Both the position numbers and the translations under genes were made by a program. The notes under the pieces are model-generated. The model did no database searches. It worked only from the letters and a program-made list of their open reading frames with translations, and was not told the DNA's origin. Shown here piece by piece: positions 7,085 through 14,746 of a DNA stretch of 16,849 bases (its first letter is position 1; every line of letters starts with the position of its first letter). Origin of the DNA: an uncultured Peptococcaceae bacterium (lineage in GTDB: Bacteria > Bacillota > Peptococcia > Peptococcales > Peptococcaceae); contig CABQBF010000048.1 of NCBI GenBank assembly GCA_902462325.1, positions 1 to 16,849 of the forward strand. The letters are read 5' to 3'.

Positions 7085-7232
7085 GTCTTTTTCAGCGTTT
7101 TCTGTATCGGTAGCTTTAATAGGGGGTAGCCAATACAAAGATAATGCTGATTTTCTGCTCAGCCAATAGGGATACGAGGTTTTCAGTTTATCCCTTGCTT
7201 TTTCTTCGAGAAAACTGTTCTCTTCTATGGGT

Positions 7233-7895
7233 TTAACAGTGCTCCCGCAGGCTTTTCCATTTGTCTGCCAGCTCCTGGGCTGCTTTTTTTACATCGGGCT
7301 TGCCGAAGATGGCGGAAATGACTGCGACGCCCACAATCCCGGAACCTTGCAGGGCGGTCATATTTTCGGCAGTAATGCCGCCGATGGCTACCACGGGAAT
7401 TTGCACCGCCTGGCAAATGGCCTGCAGCGTAGCGAAATCCACTTCTACTGCATCGTCCTTGCTGCTGGTGGGAAATACGGCTCCCACGCCCAGATAATCG
7501 GCGCCGGCCTGTTCTGCTGCTAAGGCTTGCTCTACTGTTTGGGCCGATACGCCCACTACTTTCTTATCGCCAATTTTTTGCCGCACAGCCGCTGCCGCCA
7601 AATCCTCCTGTCCCACATGAATTCCGGCTGCGTCCACCGCCAAAGCCACTTCCAGATTGTCATTGATAATCAACGGCACTTGATACCGGTCGGTCACCTG
7701 CTTCACTTCCTGCGCTAAGGCCAAAAATTCTGCTGCGCTGGCATGCTTTTCCCGCAGCTGCACCACCGTTACGCCGCCCAGAATGGCCTGCTCCACCTGT
7801 CCGGCCAGCGTTTGCCCGTCCTGCAGCCATTTACGGTCTGTCACCGCATATAAGGTCAATTTTTTCTCAGAGATATTCAACCCGCGCACCTCCAT
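7233..7895 (-). CDS. thiE: Thiamine phosphate synthase
   Basis: The enzyme joins hydroxymethylpyrimidine diphosphate with thiazole phosphate to give thiamine phosphate in the cytoplasm. The TIM-barrel motifs are present: TLYAVTDR (14-21), VVQLREK (44-50), LIINDN (75-80), IHVGQEDL (92-99), GVGAVFPTSSK (136-146) and VVAIGGI (168-174). The 220-aa length is normal. It overlaps the 3' end of thiM by 29 bases if started at ATG 7895, which has GGAG 7 nt upstream; a TTG at 7880 with GGAGGTG 6 nt upstream is a real alternative and would shorten the protein by five residues. The operon order thiM-thiE fits salvage of thiazole alcohol. Confidence 0.96.
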   Translation of the reverse strand: MEVRGLNISEKKLTLYAVTDRKWLQDGQTLAGQVEQAILGGVTVVQLREKHASAAEFLALAQEVKQVTDRYQVPLIINDNLEVALAVDAAGIHVGQEDLAAAAVRQKIGDKKVVGVSAQTVEQALAAEQAGADYLGVGAVFPTSSKDDAVEVDFATLQAICQAVQIPVVAIGGITAENMTALQGSGIVGVAVISAIFGKPDVKKAAQELADKWKSLREHC

Positions 7896-8679
7896 CCAAC
7901 TGCTCCGCTGTCATGGTGCTGATGGCGTCCAGCAAGCCGGTGCGGAAGGTCAGCGTTCCACAGCCCGGCTGATGAGCCAACTCACCGGCCAGCCCCATTT
8001 CGGCCACAGCCGCCACACAGGCGTCAAAGGCCTGCTCCGGATTGGCGGCCAGATAAGCGCCCAGCAGACAGGTCAACATACAGCCGCTGCCGGTAATACG
8101 GGACATCATGGCATGTCCGTTGGAAACCAGGCAGCTTTCCTCGCCGTCGGTCAGCAGATCCTGCTTGCCGGTAATGATAATCACCGCGCCGGTTTCTTTG
8201 GCCAAGGTGCGGGCAAATTGTAAAACATCGGGCAGCGTTTGGGCGTTCACCTCGTCGGCAACATCGGCGTCTACCCCTTTGGTAGTGCCTGTGCCCAAAG
8301 CCACCGTTTTAATTTCTGAAATATTGCCGCGAATTGCCGTAAATTTTACTTCTTTCAATAACTGAAATACCGTGTCGGTACGCAGCGCCGACGCCCCTGC
8401 GCCCACCGGATCCAAAATCACCGGATGTCCCAAAGCGTTGGCCTTTTTGCCCGCCTTGATCATGGCGGCAATGGTGCGCTCATTCAAAGTGCCGATATTG
8501 ATGACCAAACCGTTGCAAATGGAGGTAATGTCCTCCACTTCCCGTCCATCGTCGGCCATAATCGGCGAAGCGCCGCAGGCCAGTACCATATTGGCACAGT
8601 CATTGACGGTCACATAGTTGGTGATGCAATGCACCAGCGGTTTTTGCTGCTGCACCTGTTGCAAATAGGAAGAAAACAT
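7867..8679 (-). CDS. thiM: Hydroxyethylthiazole kinase
   Basis: The kinase phosphorylates the thiazole alcohol recovered from thiamine breakdown, feeding ThiE. It is recognised by PLVHCITNYVTVNDCAN near residues 14-30, VILDPVGAGAS (87-97), RGN (117-119), and ITGSGCML, where C200 matches the catalytic Cys of the ribokinase-like ThiM family. The 270-aa length is usual. The ATG has GAGGTGG 7 nt upstream and a promoter just before that. The first gene in its operon, it is translationally overlapped with thiE. No thiD is present here, so the pyrimidine kinase must be elsewhere. No TPP riboswitch is seen in the short leader. Confidence 0.97.
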   Translation of the reverse strand: MFSSYLQQVQQQKPLVHCITNYVTVNDCANMVLACGASPIMADDGREVEDITSICNGLVINIGTLNERTIAAMIKAGKKANALGHPVILDPVGAGASALRTDTVFQLLKEVKFTAIRGNISEIKTVALGTGTTKGVDADVADEVNAQTLPDVLQFARTLAKETGAVIIITGKQDLLTDGEESCLVSNGHAMMSRITGSGCMLTCLLGAYLAANPEQAFDACVAAVAEMGLAGELAHQPGCGTLTFRTGLLDAISTMTAEQLDGGARVEYL

Positions 8680-8709
8680 ACTTATGCCACCTCGTTGTCA
8701 TTTTTTGTT

Positions 8710-8738
8710 ATTGTATCATAGATTGGTTGCTGCCGCAA
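8710..8738 (-). promoter_or_regulatory. Promoter of the thiM-thiE operon
   Basis: On the minus strand, TTGCGG (8738-8733), exactly 17 nt, then TACAAT (8715-8710). The leader would be only about 25 nt, too short for a TPP riboswitch. Confidence 0.7.
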
Positions 8739-8744
8739 TGTTTT

Positions 8745-8852
8745 CGATTTTTTGCTATCTATCGGTTTTTTTCGTTTGTTATCCATTGGTTTTATTTGCT
8801 ACCCATCGATTCTTTTTTGCTATCCTTCAGTTTTTTTGCTACACTTCGCCCG
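8745..8852 (+). repeat. Degenerate tandem repeat, T-rich unit TTTTTTGCTAYCCWTCG
   Basis: Four to five imperfect units of about 18-24 bp (TTTTTGCTATCTATCGG, TTTATTTGCTACCCATCGA, TTTTTTGCTATCCTTCAG, TTTTTTGCTACACTTCG) lie in front of the dispersed repeat. The same unit precedes the copies at 15239 and 16676, and in inverted form at 9297-9335. Confidence 0.8.
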
Positions 8853-9043
8853 TTCCTCCGTGTACCCGACTAGAAAAGCGTCGGGCATCGGACAATTTTT
8901 TGACTGTCCGTCTTTGTCAAACTAGCGCGCATTTCTGCGCTGACGTTTGCCACGACTAGGACAGTCTGCAAAATTATCCGCCCCAAGTCGGAATTTTGGC
9001 GAAGGTAGCCTGGGATTCTAAAACCAGAAAAGGCTAGAAAGTG
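8852..9043 (+). repeat. Dispersed modular repeat, copy 2 (forward)
   Basis: It contains a run of hairpins: CCCGAC-N9-GTCGGG (8865-8885), CGGACA-N10-TGTCCG (8889-8910) and AGCGC-N8-GCGCT (8924-8941), then the shared right module CCCCAAGTCGGAATTTTGGC from 8981 to about 9026. Its second hairpin is nearly identical to the one at 16819-16840. Its right end faces the inverted copy at 9147-9330, forming a large inverted repeat around 9086. No gene is seen in 8740-9340. Confidence 0.8.
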
Positions 9044-9128
9044 CTATTATTTCGGACAAGTATGAAATCCATAGAGCGGCAGAGAGATCCCTGTTTGACT
9101 CTGCCATCTTTATCAAAATTCTGCTACA

Positions 9129-9335
9129 GGGCACTCGCTGCCGTCCTATGGGTTTAGAAACTCCCCGCTATCTTCGCCAAAATTCCGACTTGGGATGGAC
9201 TGCGACGCTGCTTGTGCAAAGCGTGACGGACAGCGTAGCTAGTCCGGCAAAGCTGCACAAGCAAGGAACTGTCCAGAGCCACGGAGGGATAGGCGAAGGA
9301 TAGCAAAAAAATCGAAGGATAGCAAAAAACCGAAA
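9129..9335 (-). repeat. Dispersed modular repeat, copy 3 (inverted)
   Basis: Read on the minus strand it carries T-rich units, CCTATCCCTCCGTGGCT, then nested stems: GGAC/GTCC outermost, GCTTGTGCA/TGCACAAGC (9262-9254 with 9218-9210), and inner CGGAC/GTCCG (9246-9242 with 9231-9227), followed by the right module GTCGGAATTTTGGCGAAG. It is closest to copies at 1-118 and 15287-15427. Confidence 0.82.
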
Positions 9336-9362
9336 AAGACCAGTGAAGGTGTGGCGCAATGC

Positions 9363-9397
9363 AAAAAACGCCTGCAAGGAAACTTCTTGCAGACGCC
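9363..9397 (-). terminator. Intrinsic terminator reading leftward, downstream of the exporter operon
   Basis: On the minus strand, CGTCTGCAAG and CTTGCAGGCG form a stem with a 7-nt loop (one bulged base), followed by TTTTTT. It lies about 235 bp past the exporter ATPase stop, so the operon transcript would have a long 3' region unless a separate short RNA is made from 9398-9630. Confidence 0.85.
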
Positions 9398-9630
9398 GTT
9401 ATCAAAAGGCAGTTGGCTTTTGCAGCCTGACCACCGGAATTTGTTTGCCCGGGGCAGAGGGGCTAACCCGGGCTATCACAATGGCGAATGCAGGAAAGGA
9501 GGTTGACTGTACTGGCATGAAAGGGATAGCTGCCAGCCAGTCCTTGCATTCGCGAGAACCATTCTTTTTTATGGTACTGCAGTTGTCATAATGTTCAGCA
9601 CATCCATCAAGCAAACAGGCCGCTGTCTGC
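9398..9630. other. Non-coding stretch with nested hairpins, possible structured RNA
   Basis: Three structures are visible: GCCCGGG/CCCGGGC (9447-9453 with 9467-9473); a long nested stem with GCGAATGCA/TGCATTCGC (9484-9492 with 9545-9553), GACTG/CAGTC and CTGGCA/TGCCAG (9512-9517 with 9531-9536); and AAGCA/TGCTT with inner ACAG/CTGT at 9609-9632. Short reading frames on both strands cross it but match nothing I know. It matches no riboswitch class I could recall, including TPP, FMN, SAM and c-di-GMP. Confidence 0.45.
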
Positions 9631-10323
9631 TTAGGAGGGTATGGCTGTCTGCTCTGTATACAGCCGTCCGTCGATGATGCGGACAATCTGCTTGGCCTGC
9701 TGGCCTACAGAGGGGTCATGGGTTATCATCAGGATGGTGTTGCCCATGTCGTTCAGTTCCTGAAATAATTGTAACACATCTTGGCCCGTTTTGGAATCCA
9801 AAGCGCCGGTCGGTTCGTCGGCCAATAAAATGGCCGGATTGCCCACCAACGCCCGGGCGATGGATACCCGCTGCTGCTGCCCGCCCGATAATTCGCTGGG
9901 CTTGTGGTGCAGCCGCTGGCTCATGCCCAGCAGCTCCAACTTTTCTTCGGCAATGGCCACCGCCTTTTTGCGGCTCACGCCGCGAATTAACAGAGGCATA
10001 ATGGTATTTTGCAGCACATCATATTTGGGGATTAACTGATAGCGCTGAAAAATAAAACCGATATGCTGATTGCGGATGCGGGTCATCTGGGCGTCGCTGG
10101 CAGCATGCACCGCCTCGCCGTTCAGATAATAGGCGCCGTCGTCGGCCGTATCCATACAGCCGATAATATTCATCAGCGTCGATTTGCCTGAGCCGGACGG
10201 CCCTAAAATGGCGATAAAATCGCCGGGCATCACCTGCAAATTGATGTCAAACAACACCTGCACCCGTTCTGCCCCTAAACGATAGGACTTATTGATATGG
10301 TCAAGCTGCAACAACGGTTCCAT
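9631..10323 (-). CDS. ABC transporter ATP-binding protein (MacB/LolD type)
   Basis: This ATPase of the MacB/FtsE/LolD class powers the exporter whose permease and adaptor are encoded just upstream. The motifs are intact: Walker A GPSGSGKST (41-49), Q-loop FQRYQLIP (Q93), signature LSGGQ (145-149), Walker B ILLADEP (165-171), GALD D-loop and switch His in ITHDPS (H202). I place the start at ATG 10323, preceded by AAGGAG 8 nt upstream; this leaves 230 aa, typical for the class. The frame is open 12 codons further upstream, without need. The gap to the permease stop is 41 bp. It is the last gene of the operon. Confidence 0.93.
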   Translation of the reverse strand: MEPLLQLDHINKSYRLGAERVQVLFDINLQVMPGDFIAILGPSGSGKSTLMNIIGCMDTADDGAYYLNGEAVHAASDAQMTRIRNQHIGFIFQRYQLIPKYDVLQNTIMPLLIRGVSRKKAVAIAEEKLELLGMSQRLHHKPSELSGGQQQRVSIARALVGNPAILLADEPTGALDSKTGQDVLQLFQELNDMGNTILMITHDPSVGQQAKQIVRIIDGRLYTEQTAIPS

Positions 10324-10364
10324 GGTCCGCACTCCTTCTGTTCTGTTTTTTCTGTCCATCTTTT

Positions 10365-11711
10365 TTATTCATGATTTAACGCTTCAATGGGCTTTAAGCA
10401 AGCGGCCTGCCAGGCTGGATAAAAGCCAAATACCGTGCCGGTGAAAATGGCAAACAGCAGCGCAACTACCGAAGCCGCCGTGGAGGACACCACGCTTATA
10501 CCGCTCAGCCGCACCACCGGCATCAGCAGATAGCCCACCGCCACGCCGACAATGCCGCCTAAAATGCTGATAAAATTGGCTTCCAGCAAAAATTGCAGCA
10601 AAATATCCTTGCGGGAACTGCCCAGCGCTTTCAAAATGCCTATTTCTCTGGTGCGTTCCTTCACCGACACAAACAGCACATTCATAATGCCAATGCCGCC
10701 CACCACAAACACCACGCTGGCCACCGCAATCAGCAAAATAGACATGGTGTTGGCAGACTGCTGGCTGGCCGTCACCTGACTGCCAGCATCGGTGACGGTA
10801 AAGCTGCCTTTGGGATACAACTCCGTCAGCAGCGTTTCCATATTGCTGATGGTTTCCTCTATCTGGTTGACATCCTCCGCCACCGCCACAATTTTAGGGC
10901 TGGCATTGTTGGAACCCAGCACATATTTGACTGCGCTGTTATAGGGTACAAAGATGGCGCTGTCCAAAGTAATATCCGATACGGTCGAGCCTGTTTCGGT
11001 CAACACGCCAATCACCGTATATTTTTTGCTGTTGATGTTAATTTGGCTGCCGTAAGCGTCGTATACATTTTCAAAAATACTTACCGCCGCGTCATAGCCC
11101 AGCACAGCCACCCGTTCCAGCGCTTCATTCTCTTCCTCGGTAAAAAATTCTCCCATCAGCAATTCCAAATTGGTAATCTCCACATATTGACTGGTAGCGC
11201 CTACAATGGTGGAGGACAATTCTTCTTCCAAAGTGCCGCCCTCCACATCGCTGCTGCCGCTGACCAGCAGGGTAATGCTTTCAATATTGGGAATAAAATA
11301 GGTCAGCTCTTCCAAATCGACCTCTGTGAAGGTGGTCTTTTTGATTTGCTCTACACCGCCCGCCATGCCGCCGGGCATGCCACCCATCATACCGCCGCCT
11401 ATGCCGCCGCGGCCGCCGCCGGCGTTTCCACCGCGATTGCCGCCCCCGCCGGGCATGCCGCCGCCCATCATACCACCCATGCCTCCCATACCGCCGGAGG
11501 AAGAAGCGCCGCTGTTATCGGCGATGGTGATGGTTCCGGCATTGAGATTTTTGAATTGCTCCTGCACGTCCTTTTGTCCGCCTAATCCAATGGCAATGAC
11601 AATCACGATGGTGGCGGCGCCTACAATGATGCCCAGCGAGGTCAGCAGCACTTTGGATTTATTGCCGCCAATATTGATCCAAACCAGATTAAGAATTTCC
11701 CGGAGCGCCAC
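10365..11711 (-). CDS. ABC transporter permease, MacB/FtsX type, with Gly/Met-rich insertion
   Basis: The 448-aa protein has the MacB architecture: one N-terminal membrane helix (about 20-43, after NKSKVLLTSLGIIVG), a large extracytoplasmic MacB-PCD-like domain, and a C-terminal FtsX domain with three helices containing GGIGIMNVLFVSVKERTREIGI and KALGSSRKDILLQFL. In the mechanotransmission class such a permease does not pass substrate through the membrane itself but drives an adaptor. Residues 67-119 are a striking Gly/Met/Pro-rich low-complexity insertion in the outer domain. The start is GTG 11711 with GGAGG 8 nt upstream; it overlaps the adaptor gene by 23 bases. The substrate is unknown. 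Confidence 0.9.
   Translation of the reverse strand: MALREILNLVWINIGGNKSKVLLTSLGIIVGAATIVIVIAIGLGGQKDVQEQFKNLNAGTITIADNSGASSSGGMGGMGGMMGGGMPGGGGNRGGNAGGGRGGIGGGMMGGMPGGMAGGVEQIKKTTFTEVDLEELTYFIPNIESITLLVSGSSDVEGGTLEEELSSTIVGATSQYVEITNLELLMGEFFTEEENEALERVAVLGYDAAVSIFENVYDAYGSQININSKKYTVIGVLTETGSTVSDITLDSAIFVPYNSAVKYVLGSNNASPKIVAVAEDVNQIEETISNMETLLTELYPKGSFTVTDAGSQVTASQQSANTMSILLIAVASVVFVVGGIGIMNVLFVSVKERTREIGILKALGSSRKDILLQFLLEANFISILGGIVGVAVGYLLMPVVRLSGISVVSSTAASVVALLFAIFTGTVFGFYPAWQAACLKPIEALNHE
11355..11513 (-). repeat. Low-complexity Gly/Met-rich coding segment of the permease
   Basis: About 53 codons in which Gly is the majority and Met recurs (GGMGGMGGMMGGGMPGGG and similar), written with varied codons rather than one exact DNA repeat. 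It sits just after the first membrane helix, on the outer side of the protein. Confidence 0.85.
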
Positions 11712-13662
11712 TGGTCATGCCTCCTTCATTGCCCGACGGCCGGCCGCCAGAAAAGCCCTCTGTCGGATCCTCTGGATTGTCCATGCCTTCCGGCCTGTCG
11801 CTTTCCCGATTGCCGCTGGTTGTACCGCTGCTGTTATTGTTATTGATACTGCTGCCAATCAGTACAATATCGCCTTCCTCTAAACCGGCCTGCACTTCAT
11901 AATTGGTGCCGTCGGTGAAGCCCAGCGTTACCTCCTGCTGCACAGCAGTGCCGTCTGCCTGCTTCAACTGCACATAGCTTTTTCCGCCTTCTGTGGTGAT
12001 GGCCCGTTTGGGAACAATCAGCACATCATCCACCCGCTCCGATACCAGCTCTATCGTGCAGCTCATCCCTTCATAAATATCCTCCAGTCCTTCGCCCTCT
12101 ACCACCACGGTAACTGTATAGTTGACCGTAGGCGCGCCGGCCATCATGGGCGATACGCTGATGGCGTCCACTTTGCCCTCAAAGGTTTCTTCGGAGGTGT
12201 CAAAGGTCACCAAAGCCTGCTGGTCTAACGATACATTGGTGATATCGTCCTGGTCAATGGACAGCATAATGGAAATGCTGTCATTCTGGGCAATGGTAAT
12301 CACATCCTGCGTTAAATCAATCTTATCGCCGGCTTCAAAGCCAATATTGGTTATCAGCCCGTCACAAGGCGATACAATCACATTATCCTGTAAGCAGCCA
12401 TTCAGCTCCTGCACATAATCATAGAGATTGCTGGCTGTCAGTTGGGTGCTTAACACTTCCTGCTGCAGCTTGTTCACCGTACTCTGATAGGACAAATCGG
12501 CTGTTTCTGCCGACACCGTCGTTTTGTTTTTGGTGCTTTCCGCCATTTCCTTGTTGCTTTCATACAACAGCTTGTAGTTGTCATAGGTCAACTGAGTTGT
12601 CTCAATGTCCAACTGCAGTTGGCTCACCTTGCGCTGCAATTCGCTGTAGGTGGTGTTGCCGTACCAGTCCTGATAATCTTCGTTGTAATCGTTATAGGCT
12701 TCCTGCGCTTCCTGCAGGCAATCCTCGGCATCTTCGATGCGTTCCTCCAGCGTATCATATTCATCGACTACCGATTGATATTTGTTGATAATCTCAATGG
12801 CTTTATTAAAATTATCTACCGCAGTGTCATAGGCATCTCCATATTTGCCCGACTCTTCCTCACTGTCGGCATAGGCGTCTTTTTCCGCCTCCGCTTTCTC
12901 CAACGCCTCCGTCAAAGAACTCAGTTGATTTTTATAGTTGTTGTAGGCTGCTTTATAATCGGCGTTGGTGTCGTTGTAATCTTCGTAAAAATCCTGTAAA
13001 GCCTCCAGCGCTTCTTCGTAATGATCTACCAGACTTTTCATGTTGTTTCTGGTAGCGGTGCGCACATTGTACAGTTCCAGCAGCTCTGCATAGTTGTCGT
13101 AGTCCTCTTGGGTTTCCTGCAGATTTTTTTCGTACTGCGCCAACTTGGTTTCCATCTCCGTTATGGTATTTTCGTACACACCGGAAGCCACCGCGCCGTC
13201 GCTCAAACTTTCCGTTCTGGTTTGTTCTGCCGCTGCGGTACCCAGCGTCAGATTTAACGCCGCCTCGTCCGCTTTGAGCTGCGCTTCCTGATAAGCGTTG
13301 TCCAGTGTGTTCATGGCCTTATTCAACGAGGTCTGGTCCAGAATAAACAGCGCGTCACCTGCCGATACATGCTCGCCAGCCCGCACCAGCACATCCTCCA
13401 CCTTTACGTCCAAATCCAGCCGTGTTTCGTCATCTAACGTCACGCTCAAATCCAGTCCGGTGGTCTGCGTTGTCACCGACGCAGTGCCCTCCTCCGATAA
13501 GCTGGAAATAATACTGCCCCGCGTTACCACTTCTTCTCGGGTTGCCGCCACATCCTCTGTCCTGCTGCCGCCTTGCCACCAGAACAGGCCGCCTGCCGCC
13601 GCCACAAGTACTGCAGCACAAGCCGCCGCCACCAGTTTTTTTCGTACCAAGCCTTTCTGCAA
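11689..13662 (-). CDS. HlyD/MacA-type efflux adaptor with a very long coiled coil
   Basis: The 657-aa adaptor of the exporter has a membrane anchor at residues 10-29, a first lipoyl half-motif near 85-110 (VEDVLVRAGEHVSAGDALF), a coiled-coil region about 112-422, the second lipoyl half near 428-460 (VIVSPCDGLITNIGFEAGD), beta-barrel and membrane-proximal domains to about 600, then a Ser/Gly/Asn-rich acidic tail. The coiled coil is much longer than in usual adaptors (which total about 350-400 aa) and is rich in Asp, Glu, Tyr and Asn. The start is TTG 13662 with AAAGGAG about 9 nt upstream. It is the first gene of the leftward operon; I see no convincing promoter in 13663-13760. The partner genes overlap or follow closely. 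Confidence 0.92.
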   Translation of the reverse strand: MQKGLVRKKLVAAACAAVLVAAAGGLFWWQGGSRTEDVAATREEVVTRGSIISSLSEEGTASVTTQTTGLDLSVTLDDETRLDLDVKVEDVLVRAGEHVSAGDALFILDQTSLNKAMNTLDNAYQEAQLKADEAALNLTLGTAAAEQTRTESLSDGAVASGVYENTITEMETKLAQYEKNLQETQEDYDNYAELLELYNVRTATRNNMKSLVDHYEEALEALQDFYEDYNDTNADYKAAYNNYKNQLSSLTEALEKAEAEKDAYADSEEESGKYGDAYDTAVDNFNKAIEIINKYQSVVDEYDTLEERIEDAEDCLQEAQEAYNDYNEDYQDWYGNTTYSELQRKVSQLQLDIETTQLTYDNYKLLYESNKEMAESTKNKTTVSAETADLSYQSTVNKLQQEVLSTQLTASNLYDYVQELNGCLQDNVIVSPCDGLITNIGFEAGDKIDLTQDVITIAQNDSISIMLSIDQDDITNVSLDQQALVTFDTSEETFEGKVDAISVSPMMAGAPTVNYTVTVVVEGEGLEDIYEGMSCTIELVSERVDDVLIVPKRAITTEGGKSYVQLKQADGTAVQQEVTLGFTDGTNYEVQAGLEEGDIVLIGSSINNNNSSGTTSGNRESDRPEGMDNPEDPTEGFSGGRPSGNEGGMTSGAPGNS

Positions 13663-13778
13663 GGAAATCCGCTCCTTTCGACTCTATCACTGTAATTTTT
13701 ATCCTGTTATTACAATAGCAACCCTTTGTGATAACTCTGTGTGCAGCATTTTTAGAAAAAGTAACAAAATTACACGCC

Positions 13779-13807
13779 TGTTCAAACAGCGGCTTCTATG
13801 CTAAAAT
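13779..13807 (+). promoter_or_regulatory. Possible extended -10 promoter of the sirtuin gene
   Basis: TAAAAT at 13802-13807 is preceded by TGC (extended -10). The -35 place, TGTTCA at 13779-13784, is a poor match. It lies about 45 bp upstream of the sirtuin start. Confidence 0.4.
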
Positions 13808-13850
13808 AGAACAAAAGAAAGGATATTCCCGCCCAAAGGAGGAATGGAAC

Positions 13851-14726
13851 TTGCAGACCCTATCAGCAGCCCTGTCCGAAAGCATCCAGCGCCTGGCAGA
13901 AGCCATCCAGACAGCCGACTATATTCTGCTGGGAGCAGGCGCCGGCTTATCGGCGGCCGCCGGACTCAGCTATGCCGATGAAACCGTCTTTCGGCAGCGT
14001 TATCCCTACTGGGCCGCCCGCGGATTACGCAGCGAATATCAGATGATTAGCTTTCGCAGTTGGACGGCGGCCCAGCAATGGGCCTATTACGCCAGCCATA
14101 TCAGCCGCGTGCGCTGGGAGATGCCGCCGCTGCCGTTATATCAGCAGCTAAAAGCAATTTTGCAGGGCAAAAATTATGATATTCTCACCTCCAATGTGGA
14201 CCGGCAATTCCTGCGCAACGGTTTTCCGGCGCAGCGCGTGTTTGAGTATCAGGGCACCTATGATTTGCTCTGCTGCAGCCAGCGCTGTACAACGGCAGTG
14301 TGGCCCTTTTGGCCTGTGATGCAGCAAATGCTGGCCCACACGCGGCCTGCCGATTTTTCCATTCCCGACACGCTGCTGCCCTATTGCCCTCACTGCGGTG
14401 CGCCGCTGCGGCTGGCCTTTCGGGATTATCCCCAATACGGGCAGGAAAAAGCCGCTTATCAGCAATGGCTCCATCAATCGGAAGACGGTTTGCTTTGCAT
14501 TATAGAAATCGGCGTGGGCTTTAACTCGCCCGGCGTTATTCGGGTTCCCTTTGAGCGTATCACCGGAGAGCGGCAGCAGGTCATATTTTTCCGCATCACC
14601 GCCGATTATCCCGACAGCGAGGAAGAAATCGCCTATCCGGAAATTCCCCGCCCCATTGCCGATAAATCGGTTTCCATCAATGCCGACGCCGCGCTGGTTC
14701 TCCAGCAGCTAGCCCAGCTTATCTAA
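13851..14726 (+). CDS. Sir2-family protein of the SirTM (class M) type
   Basis: The 291-aa NAD-binding protein has the Sir2 motifs GAGAGLSAAAGLSYADE (28-44), TSNVD (113-117, with N115) and two zinc-like Cys pairs (C142/C146 and C179/C182). At the place of the catalytic His (usually E-x-HG) it reads FEYQGTYD, so Q134 replaces His. In the macrodomain-linked SirTM group, a conserved Asn and Gln stand in these places and the enzymes ADP-ribosylate proteins rather than deacetylate. That reading fits here, by motif only. The macrodomain, GcvH-like and lipoate-ligase partners of that group are absent from the window. The start is TTG 13851 with GGAGG 8 nt upstream, matching family length; the frame is open 41 codons further back. 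A small membrane protein follows 20 bp downstream. Confidence 0.88.
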   Translation: MQTLSAALSESIQRLAEAIQTADYILLGAGAGLSAAAGLSYADETVFRQRYPYWAARGLRSEYQMISFRSWTAAQQWAYYASHISRVRWEMPPLPLYQQLKAILQGKNYDILTSNVDRQFLRNGFPAQRVFEYQGTYDLLCCSQRCTTAVWPFWPVMQQMLAHTRPADFSIPDTLLPYCPHCGAPLRLAFRDYPQYGQEKAAYQQWLHQSEDGLLCIIEIGVGFNSPGVIRVPFERITGERQQVIFFRITADYPDSEEEIAYPEIPRPIADKSVSINADAALVLQQLAQLI

Positions 14727-14746
14727 GAAAAAAGGAGTTTTGCATC

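Noticed and set aside
8680..8760. Possible TPP riboswitch upstream of thiM
   Set aside because: Neither the CTGAGA nor the ACCTGATC-type core motifs were found on the minus strand, and the promoter leaves too little leader.
8745..8852. CRISPR array from the repeated T-rich units
   Set aside because: The units are adjacent and degenerate, with no unique spacers of constant length, and no cas genes are present.
9402..9686. Small protein genes on either strand between the repeat and the exporter ATPase
   Set aside because: The frames lack a well-placed ribosome site, overlap strong hairpins and partly the ATPase gene, and look like nothing known.
10593..11585. A 330-codon plus-strand reading frame opposite the permease
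   Set aside because: It is antisense to a clear MacB-type permease and its His/Ala-rich protein comes from the complementary codon pattern.
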